5,716 nucleotides of DNA from Clostridia bacterium (GTDB taxonomy: Bacteria > Bacillota_A > Clostridia > Peptostreptococcales > JAAYPU01), in the NCBI GenBank assembly GCA_022360735.1, contig JAKSCF010000599.1, forward strand, positions 1-5,716, given 5' to 3'. Position numbers and translations under genes: made by a program. Below are positions 1 to 4,479 of this stretch, piece after piece; within the stretch, counting starts at the first letter, position 1; each line of letters opens with the position of its first letter. A model generated the notes under the pieces. The model was not told the DNA's origin. It was given only the letters and a program-made list of their open reading frames with translations, and did no database searches.

Positions 1-2
1 AG

Positions 3-407
3 ATAGAAAAAAAGATGAGTGTATACTATAAGGTAAGTGACACTGATGAGTGCAATGATGATGAAGAACTTGAAAAAGAACACAAAGTAGGTTTCGATAA
101 TGAGGAATCAGAATTTGAAGAGCCTGTGATAACATTGGATAATATAATTCCAGAAGTAACTGATCAAGAAACTTTTTTAATCACAGGAACTTATGAAAAT
201 GTTGAGAAAATGCATATGCATAGTGCTTATAACGTAGATGGAAAAGTTGAAATGAAGGATAACAAGTTTTCATATACAGCGAAATTATTTACGGGTAAGA
301 ATGGTGGAACACAATTTGACAAAGGGATATATAATTGGATTCAAATAATTGCAATTAATGGTGATAAGATGCTTGTAAGGGAATTCGTTGTCTACTATAA
401 AGAATAA
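3..407 (+). CDS. 3' end of a gene for a protein with a C-terminal Ig-like domain (5' truncated by the window)
   Basis: The reading frame is open to the left edge. The first ATG (position 15) has no Shine-Dalgarno site before it, only an A-rich stretch, so I read this as the tail of a longer gene rather than a 130-residue protein. Counting from that ATG, residues 8-36 are a very acidic linker. Residues 37-130 look like a beta-rich Ig-like module: ITLDNIIPEV, then FLITGTYENV, a KFSYTAKLFTGKN segment, and a final strand ending FVVYYKE. The linker is preceded by MSVYYKV, which resembles the end of the final strand. An earlier copy of the module therefore probably lies just outside the window, giving tandem Ig-like repeats. 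Such modules usually occur in exported or surface proteins. No signal peptide, anchor or catalytic motif is in view. The function is unknown; the fold call is a pattern judgement. Confidence 0.6.
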   Translation: MEKKMSVYYKVSDTDECNDDEELEKEHKVGFDNEESEFEEPVITLDNIIPEVTDQETFLITGTYENVEKMHMHSAYNVDGKVEMKDNKFSYTAKLFTGKNGGTQFDKGIYNWIQIIAINGDKMLVREFVVYYKE

Positions 408-422
408 TTTTTAACATATTAC

Positions 423-446
423 ATAGGAAATAGTCCTTATTGTTTT
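423..446 (+). terminator. Weak intrinsic terminator candidate after the Ig-like gene
   Basis: Sixteen nucleotides after the stop there is a short imperfect stem, ATAGGA pairing with TCCTTAT across a 5-nt loop and one bulged T. It is followed directly by TTGTTTT. The position and the U-rich tail fit a rho-independent terminator for the rightward gene, but the stem is short and AT-rich. The rest of 408-484 shows nothing I can name. Confidence 0.35.
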
Positions 447-484
447 ATAAAAACCTCTAATTGATGTGTAAATTATCGTCAGAT

Positions 485-530
485 TTAAGGGACTGTCTTA
501 ACAACTTCTAGTTGTGAGACAGTCCCTTAA
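485..530. repeat. Long near-perfect hairpin, terminator-like or dispersed element
   Basis: The outer arms TTAAGGGACTGTCT (485-498) and AGACAGTCCCTTAA (517-530) are perfect 14-bp complements. Inside them a 5-bp stem (ACAAC/GTTGT) closes a TTCTA loop, with TA and G unpaired at the junction. It begins 4 nt past the TGA of the leftward DUF554 gene and faces the rightward Ig-like gene, so it lies between convergent genes, where a shared terminator is expected. Neither side carries a clear run of T, which is unusual for an intrinsic terminator of this strength. From memory, stems with GGGACTGTCT/AGACAGTCCC recur between genes in clostridial genomes. That could make this one copy of a dispersed element, but I cannot verify it here. 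Confidence 0.7.
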
Positions 531-534
531 GGCA

Positions 535-1251
535 TCATTTAAATAAGTTAGTAATGTTTTTAAAAAAATCATTTATAATGGGCACATAATAAATAACAGG
601 AATAAACAGTGCAGGTATTAGATTTATTGTTTTTATCTTTTTTATTTCAAGAATATTAATACCTGTACTAAATATTAAAATACCCCCTATTATTGAAACT
701 TGACCTAGAATTTCAGGTGTTACAAAAGGAGCGATAAATTGAGCTGATAGATATATGGTTCCTTGCCATATAAATAGGACAATAGCTGATAGTATGATGC
801 CTATGCCAAAGGTTGATGCCAATATCATAGACGTGACGCCATCCAGTAATGCATTGGTAAATAATAAAGTATTATCGCCTTTTAACGCACTTTCTATGGG
901 GCCTAAAATAGACAATGTGCCCACACAAAAGAGTAAAACAGCAGTGGTTAACCCATCTATTAAATTACTCTCTTTATTTCGTTTAAACCTATCGCCTAAT
1001 TGATTAACTTTGGCTTCTATATCTAATGCCTCACCTATAAAGCCTCCCAGAACTAAGCTAATGATAAAAAGAAGAGGTTCTTTACTTTGGGATACATTAT
1101 TAACGATCCATGTTATCCCTAGTGAGATTGCTACTAATCCAAGAGCTTGCATTATGGTTGATTTATATTTTTCTTTTATGCCCTTTTTTAGTAATGAGCC
1201 GACTACACTTCCCGCTGCAATGGTACTTGCATTTACAATGGTTCCTAACAT
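535..1251 (-). CDS. DUF554 (YqgA/YdfK-type) multipass membrane protein
   Basis: The 238-residue product is almost entirely hydrophobic, with about seven membrane segments (roughly residues 1-21, 31-51, 59-75, 101-120, 143-163, 181-201 and 209-226). Family features are the N-terminal MLGTIVNAS, a conserved stretch around 108-126 (FCVGTLSILGPIESALKGD) and LLDGVTSMILAST at 135-147. Its length matches the family. DUF554 proteins are predicted inner-membrane proteins of unknown function, sometimes described as possible transporters. I chose the ATG at 1251 because AGGAGG (1263-1258) lies 6 nt upstream. The ATG at 1254 is only 3 nt from it, and an in-frame ATG at 1299 would add 16 polar residues lacking in the family and would have no ribosome site. 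The gene lies 63 nt downstream of a MerR-type regulator on the same strand and appears to have its own regulated promoter. Confidence 0.88.
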   Translation of the reverse strand: MLGTIVNASTIAAGSVVGSLLKKGIKEKYKSTIMQALGLVAISLGITWIVNNVSQSKEPLLFIISLVLGGFIGEALDIEAKVNQLGDRFKRNKESNLIDGLTTAVLLFCVGTLSILGPIESALKGDNTLLFTNALLDGVTSMILASTFGIGIILSAIVLFIWQGTIYLSAQFIAPFVTPEILGQVSIIGGILIFSTGINILEIKKIKTINLIPALFIPVIYYVPIINDFFKNITNLFK

Positions 1252-1256
1252 CATTT

Positions 1257-1263
1257 CCCTCCT
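1257..1263 (-). promoter_or_regulatory. Ribosome binding site deciding the DUF554 start
   Basis: The leftward strand reads AGGAGGG and then AA and two consecutive ATG codons. The 6-nt spacing from AGGAGG favours the second ATG (1251). The first base of this site is also the last base of the upstream inverted repeat, so a hairpin formed there would sit directly against the ribosome site. Confidence 0.75.
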
Positions 1264-1292
1264 AAATAAGTATAGATCTTTATACTTATTTA
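1263..1292. repeat. Perfect 12-bp inverted repeat abutting the DUF554 ribosome site
   Basis: TAAATAAGTATA (1263-1274) and TATACTTATTTA (1281-1292) are perfect complements around a 6-nt spacer, GATCTT. The arms overlap the proposed -10 hexamer on one side and touch the Shine-Dalgarno site on the other. In DNA this could be an operator. In a read-through transcript from the regulator gene it would form an AU-rich hairpin just before the ribosome site. There is no following U-run, so it is not a typical terminator. Confidence 0.75.
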
Positions 1293-1318
1293 AAACCATC
1301 CAGTAGCTGGAGAGTCAA
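1288..1318 (-). promoter_or_regulatory. Candidate MerR-type promoter and operator for the DUF554 gene
   Basis: On the leftward strand TTGACT (1318-1313) is followed after 19 bp by TTAAAT (1293-1288). The spacer holds the dyad TCCAG-CTA-CTGGA centred on 1305. The symmetry extends to a 21-bp pattern AC-N2-TCCAG-N3-CTGGA-N2-GT (1315-1295). MerR-family activators characteristically bind a dyad lying between -35 and -10 elements set 19-20 bp apart, which matches this layout. The -35 overlaps the TGA stop of the regulator gene. The -10 is weak (4 of 6); reading it as TTTAAA gives an 18-bp spacer instead. Binding by the adjacent regulator is inferred from position and symmetry only. Confidence 0.6.
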
Positions 1319-2136
1319 TACTTTTCTACCGGTATTTGTATTTCGGTCAAGTGGTTTTCCTCATTCTTGGATATGTATTGGTCAATGATGACTCTTTCCA
1401 TTGCATCACCTATGATTTTATAATTATATTCTTCTAAATATTCCAGTATTATTTCATAATATTTTGCCGATTCACTATGGTCACCGCCTCTATAGCGAAT
1501 ACATGCATATTCACCTTGCTGGAGTGTCTTAAGTAATTGGCTGTCTACCTTTTCTTCTATTAATATAAATATGGAATTATACTCATAAAAGTTGTGCTTT
1601 TTTATGTTGTCTATAGAGACGGTGAGTCCTACTCTGCCTATCATAATTGTAGAAGTGACTTTTGCCATATTTTCTAATTTCCTAAGAGATATCTCTAACT
1701 CTGATTCCGTATTAATTTTTTCTTTTAAACTTAAAATTCTTCTTTCTGGAATATTTTTTATTTTTACAATCCCAAGTTCTTTGAGTTTTCGTCCTTCTTC
1801 AATCTCCTTGATTCGGTTGTCAAATCTATTTTTTATTACCATCAATTGATTAATTTTATGCTCTGTAATACTTTTTTCTCTTTTTAAAAGGTCTAAAAAA
1901 TAATCAAGGTCTCTAATCTCTAAATTACTTTTTATTTCTTTTAAAGGGATTCCTAAAAATTTTAAATAGTTAATGGTATTTAATTGTTCGAATTGTTCAA
2001 TGGAATAATATCTGTATCCATTATCCTTATTGACTTCAATGGGCTTAAACAATCCTATCTCATCATAATATCTCAATGTTTTAATAGGTATATTATGTAA
2101 TTTTGACATTTCACCAATAGAAAATTTGTTTTTCAT
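1315..2136 (-). CDS. MerR-family transcriptional regulator with GyrI-like effector domain (BmrR-like)
   Basis: The 273-residue product has the three parts of a BmrR-type regulator. Residues 4-72 are a MerR winged helix-turn-helix (FSIGEMSKLHNIPIKTLRYYDEIGL, then GYRYYS and LGIPLKEI). Residues about 75-120 form a charged linking helix, the dimerising coiled coil of the family. Residues about 123-273 resemble a GyrI-like ligand-binding domain and end with MERVIIDQY and TEIQIPV; Glu248 is the likely counterpart of the acidic residue that contacts cationic drugs in BmrR. There is no C-terminal cysteine cluster, so a metal sensor is unlikely. The start at 2136 has AAGGA 8 nt upstream. Family members twist promoters with overlong spacers into an active form when they bind ligand. 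The nearest promoter of that shape drives the next gene, DUF554; the YbaK-like and MATE genes are divergent from it. The ligand is unknown. Confidence 0.9.
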   Translation of the reverse strand: MKNKFSIGEMSKLHNIPIKTLRYYDEIGLFKPIEVNKDNGYRYYSIEQFEQLNTINYLKFLGIPLKEIKSNLEIRDLDYFLDLLKREKSITEHKINQLMVIKNRFDNRIKEIEEGRKLKELGIVKIKNIPERRILSLKEKINTESELEISLRKLENMAKVTSTIMIGRVGLTVSIDNIKKHNFYEYNSIFILIEEKVDSQLLKTLQQGEYACIRYRGGDHSESAKYYEIILEYLEEYNYKIIGDAMERVIIDQYISKNEENHLTEIQIPVEKY

Positions 2137-2177
2137 TCAAACCATCCTTATGTTTAAACTATTTAAATCTTTTTTAT

Positions 2178-2227
2178 CTAAAGTTATATGAATTATTGTA
2201 CCATAGATATACTAAAGTTAAATATGG
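2178..2227 (-). promoter_or_regulatory. Candidate promoter region of the MerR-type regulator gene
   Basis: The leftward strand has a good -10, TACAAT (2200-2195), about 60 nt before the start codon. The best -35-like hexamer, TTAACT (2221-2216), leaves only a 15-bp spacer, so the -35 is uncertain. Two copies of CTAAAGTTA (rightward strand, 2178-2186 and 2212-2220) flank the -10, 34 bp apart. An imperfect dyad, CCATA (2201-2205) to TATGG (2223-2227), lies beside the -10. These are plausible protein sites, possibly for autoregulation, but all are AT-rich and unproven. Confidence 0.4.
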
Positions 2228-2263
2228 TTCTCCAATGCCATGCAAATCTTTGTTAATACCTTG

Positions 2264-2310
2264 TTGAAATTTCAAAATTTTGACATGGCAGTGTCTATTT
2301 ATTATATAAT
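2264..2310 (+). promoter_or_regulatory. Strong consensus promoter before the YbaK-like gene, with overlapping palindromes
   Basis: TTGACA (2280-2285) and TATAAT (2305-2310) both match consensus perfectly but are 19 bp apart, longer than the usual 17. TATATA (2303-2308) gives a 17-bp spacing and could be used instead. Two overlapping 12-bp palindromes run into the -35: TTGAAATTTCAA (2264-2275) and TCAAAATTTTGA (2272-2283). A further dyad, GACA-N2-GC-N2-TGTC (2282-2295), covers the -35 and part of the spacer. The expected transcript starts near 2317, about 30 nt before the start codon. This promoter probably serves the YbaK-like gene and possibly the MATE gene too, since I see no convincing terminator between them. 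Confidence 0.65.
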
Positions 2311-2348
2311 TGATAAAATAAGTTTAATACTATTGCCGGAGGTTTCTT

Positions 2349-2795
2349 ATGGAAAAAATAGAGGATATTATGAAAAAAGAAGGAGTTTCATTTGAATTCA
2401 TCCATAATGATAAACCTATTCATACAGCAAAAGAAGGTGCTGAATATTTTAATATTAGTATTGGGCAGACGGCAGCAACATTGATCATATATACGGACAT
2501 AGGTTTTCATGCGTTGGTTGTTTCAGGGGAACGAAGCCGTGTAGATTTTAAGGTGGTAAAACATATTGTAAATTGTAAAGATGTAAGGTTAGCCACCAAA
2601 GATGAGGTTCAGAAGATTACAGGATTTTCAATTGGAAATGTACCGTTGTTTGGCATTTCATTACCATATATAGTAGACAAGAAACTACTCCAATATCCTT
2701 TTGTTTACGGAGGATCAGGTGAAAAAAATGTTACTTTGAAAGTTAATCCTGACGCTCTTTTAAAATTAAACGAAGTTATGGGAATATTGGAATAA
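2349..2795 (+). CDS. YbaK/EbsC-family protein (aminoacyl-tRNA deacylase fold) lacking the usual lysine
   Basis: The 148-residue product spans the whole YbaK/EbsC domain, the fold of free-standing trans-editing factors that hydrolyse mischarged aminoacyl-tRNAs such as Ala-tRNA(Pro) or Cys-tRNA(Pro), and of the ProRS editing insertion. Visible family features are HTAKEGAEYF at 25-34, a hydrophobic strand after QTAATLI (40-46), VDFKVVK (65-71), LATKDEV (81-87), TGFSIGNVPLFG (91-102), Asp110 in IVDKKLL, and a late GGSGE (121-125) before the last strand. Canonical members have lysine in the QVAKTL motif; here that place is Ala43. The protein may therefore be an inactive or altered-specificity subfamily member. 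My recollection is that a clostridial subfamily shares this loss. GGAGG (2338-2342) lies 6 nt before the start. The gene is divergent from the MerR-type regulator and 254 nt upstream of the MATE gene. Confidence 0.85.
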   Translation: MEKIEDIMKKEGVSFEFIHNDKPIHTAKEGAEYFNISIGQTAATLIIYTDIGFHALVVSGERSRVDFKVVKHIVNCKDVRLATKDEVQKITGFSIGNVPLFGISLPYIVDKKLLQYPFVYGGSGEKNVTLKVNPDALLKLNEVMGILE

Positions 2796-2806
2796 AAAAG
2801 ATATAA

Positions 2807-2941
2807 ATCTATCAGCCAACCTTTGGTTTTACCGATATCATTAAGGGCATTGATATCAATATCGCCTTCTTTTATAACCACAATTGGTAGTGAAAAAGGT
2901 TCTGGAAATATTTTCATATCATTTGGGGTGAGAGGTTGATT
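2807..2941 (-). pseudogene. Decayed C-terminal fragment of a YetF/DUF421-family membrane protein
   Basis: On the leftward strand a frame reads NQPLTPNDMK, then FSLPIVVIKEGDIDINALND and IGKTKGWLIDLY. This is the recognisable order of the cytoplasmic tail of DUF421 (YetF-like) proteins: a QPVTPKDM-like motif, then LP-P-L-I-x-DG-x-I, then a helix ending IGK..WL. In the same frame a TAA (2944-2942) interrupts just upstream of the Q-P-L-T motif. Beyond it HTILETSI recalls the ILET segment of the family, and two more TAA codons follow. At the other end the similarity stops near 2807, about 12 nt from the stop of the convergent YbaK-like gene. No membrane segments remain and no start has a ribosome site. 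I read it as a relic of a gene lost by deletion. The family match is from memory. Confidence 0.55.
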
Positions 2942-3015
2942 TTAAATACTTGTTTCTAGTATGGTGTGATTTAAATGTATTATTTATTAAACAGTTAAGA
3001 AAAAGTTTGGTGCTA

Positions 3016-3090
3016 TTACCTATGGGTAAATATAAAAAAAGGTGGTACTATGGAAAATACAAATGATTTGAGAACACAACCCATAGGTAA
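3016..3090 (+). promoter_or_regulatory. Inverted repeat bracketing the MATE ribosome site and start codon
   Basis: TTACCTATGGGT (3016-3027) and ACCCATAGGTAA (3079-3090) are perfect 12-bp complements. They enclose the Shine-Dalgarno AGGTGG (3040-3045) and the ATG (3050). The right arm lies in codons 10-14 of the MATE gene (the QPIGK segment, common near MATE N-termini). The left arm also forms a small dyad of its own, TTACC-TATG-GGTAA (3016-3029). In mRNA the repeat could close a 51-nt loop holding the ribosome site. In DNA the two sites are centred 63 bp apart, close to six helical turns. A chance 12-bp match in so short a span is unlikely, but the function is inferred. Confidence 0.5.
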
Positions 3091-4390
3091 ATTATTAATA
3101 AAGTATTCAATACCGGCCATAATTGCTATGGGTGTTAATGCCATTTATAATATCGTAGATAGAATGTTCATAGGAAAATATGTAGGAGAAGAGGCTTTGG
3201 CGGGACTTACAATAGCTTTTCCTATTATGATGATTATCTTTGCGGTAGCGGCCCTTATTGGTCATGGGGGAGCCAGCCTTATCTCTATAAAACTAGGAGA
3301 AAATGATAATATAGGCGCTAGTCATGTCTTCACCAATGTGGTTGTAATGGCTGTTGTATCAGGGCTTTTTATGATCGCTTTGGGAGCTCTTAACTTGCAT
3401 AGATTGCTAAGTGCGCTGGGTGCAGATCAAGAAGTATTGATTTATGCCAAAGACTATATGAATATTATTTTCGTGGGCGTTATTTTTCAATTGTTAGCAT
3501 TTAATCTCAACAACGTAGTTAGAGCCGAAGGCTTTCCTGTGCTTACTATGAAATCTATGGTTGTATCCGGGGTTGTTAATATAATACTGGACTATATTTT
3601 TATAGGCCTTATGGGAATAGGGGTTAAAGGTGCCGCACTGGCAACCATAATAGGACAGATGGTTGGACTTCTTATCCTTTTGAACCATTTTAGAAAAGGA
3701 AAAAGCAATCTAAAAATCAATATCAAAGGTTTACTTCCAGATAAAAAGGTAGTAGGAAAGATATTAAGTGTAGGATCTCCTACATTTATAACAACTGTTG
3801 GAACCAGTGCTTCTATGATGTTACTCAACAGTTATCTCGGAAAATATGGAGGGACACCGGCCATTACATCAATGGGTGCTATTAATAGTCTATATACTCT
3901 GTTTATAATGCCTATTATGGGGATACAAGGAGGTATGCAGCCGATAATAGGATATAACTACGGTGCGAAAGAGTTTTTGAGAGTAAAGGAAGCGCTTTTA
4001 AAAGCAATAGGAATAGGCATTGCTTTTTCTCTAATGGTCTTTGCAATCCTTCAACTATCACCAGAGACTTTTATATTAATGTTTCTTGATGAAAGTTCCG
4101 ATACGGTGGGTATAGCGGTGACAGGGCTTAGGATTTATATCGCAATACTACCCATATTGTGTATCAATATGTTTGGTTCTGCCTATTTCCAAGCAATTGC
4201 TAATTCAAAAAAAGCCATCGTTTTGGGAGGATTACGGCAGTTTATATATTTGGTTCCCCTACTTTTGATTCTACCTCATTTTTTTAATCTCAAAGGAGTA
4301 TGGATGTCCGTTCCTGTGGCAGATTTTATGGCAGTTGTGACGACATTAGCTCTTTTGATACCTGATATAAAAAAACATGAAAATACATAA
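3050..4390 (+). CDS. MATE-family multidrug efflux transporter (MepA-like)
   Basis: The 446-residue product has the length and roughly twelve membrane segments of a MATE antiporter, which exports cationic drugs or other small molecules in exchange for Na+ or H+. Family features are PIGKLLIKYSIPAI at 11-24, VDRMFIG at 36-42, GGASLIS at 73-79, NNVVRAEG at 154-161, NIILDYIFI at 177-185, GVKGAALAT at 191-199 and, in the second half, GIQGGMQPIIGYNYGA at 291-306. These resemble the MepA branch seen in Firmicutes. The start at 3050 has AGGTGG 4 nt upstream and gives the usual short cytoplasmic N-terminus. There is no strong promoter in the last 110 nt, so it may be read from the promoter upstream of the YbaK-like gene. 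A MerR/BmrR-type regulator lies nearby, divergent; such regulators often control efflux pumps, but no matching operator is seen in front of this gene. The substrate is unknown. Confidence 0.95.
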   Translation: MENTNDLRTQPIGKLLIKYSIPAIIAMGVNAIYNIVDRMFIGKYVGEEALAGLTIAFPIMMIIFAVAALIGHGGASLISIKLGENDNIGASHVFTNVVVMAVVSGLFMIALGALNLHRLLSALGADQEVLIYAKDYMNIIFVGVIFQLLAFNLNNVVRAEGFPVLTMKSMVVSGVVNIILDYIFIGLMGIGVKGAALATIIGQMVGLLILLNHFRKGKSNLKINIKGLLPDKKVVGKILSVGSPTFITTVGTSASMMLLNSYLGKYGGTPAITSMGAINSLYTLFIMPIMGIQGGMQPIIGYNYGAKEFLRVKEALLKAIGIGIAFSLMVFAILQLSPETFILMFLDESSDTVGIAVTGLRIYIAILPILCINMFGSAYFQAIANSKKAIVLGGLRQFIYLVPLLLILPHFFNLKGVWMSVPVADFMAVVTTLALLIPDIKKHENT

Positions 4391-4391
4391 A

Positions 4392-4435
4392 AAATATTCC
4401 TTTTAGGTTTAGAAAGGAATATTTCTTATCTTTAT
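4392..4435. terminator. Bidirectional intrinsic terminator between convergent genes
   Basis: Perfect 12-bp arms AAATATTCCTTT (4392-4403) and AAAGGAATATTT (4413-4424) surround a 9-nt loop, 2 nt after the MATE stop. Rightward, the stem is followed by CTTATCTTTATTT. Leftward, it is followed by TTTATGTATTTT. Both tails are T-rich, so it can terminate the MATE transcript and the leftward anti-sigma transcript, whose stop is 55 nt away. Confidence 0.85.
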
Positions 4436-4479
4436 TTGTAAAAATTTATCGGAGCCTCATAATTTTATTCAATGGTGAC

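Noticed and set aside
535..1299. Longer DUF554 reading frame starting at 1299
   Set aside because: The extra 16 residues are polar and lack a ribosome site, and they would be encoded across the proposed promoter and inverted repeat. The ATG at 1251 has an excellent Shine-Dalgarno site and fits the family N-terminus.
755..1306. Rightward open frames within the DUF554 gene
   Set aside because: They lie opposite a clear gene, have no ribosome sites and encode proteins with no recognisable pattern.
2236..2290. TGCCATG and CATGGCA 7-bp inverted repeat across the divergent region
   Set aside because: It is short enough to arise by chance in a region of this length, and the 41-nt gap between the arms gives no clear role.
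2834..2857. Inverted repeat GATATCA...TGATATC as a terminator for the YbaK-like gene
   Set aside because: The stem is only 7 bp and AT-rich, no U-run follows, and the sequence is explained as part of the DUF421 relic.
3007..3036. TTGGTG and TATAAA as a promoter directly before the MATE gene
   Set aside because: The -35 is poor, and the transcript would begin inside or after the Shine-Dalgarno site.
3022..3066. Short 14-codon ORF overlapping the MATE start (a basic, tyrosine-rich peptide), a possible leader peptide
   Set aside because: No Shine-Dalgarno site precedes it, and its composition simply follows the A-rich leader; there is no stalling motif I can support.
3494..3828. Leftward open frames within the MATE gene
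   Set aside because: They are opposite-strand shadows of a well-supported membrane protein gene, with no ribosome sites.
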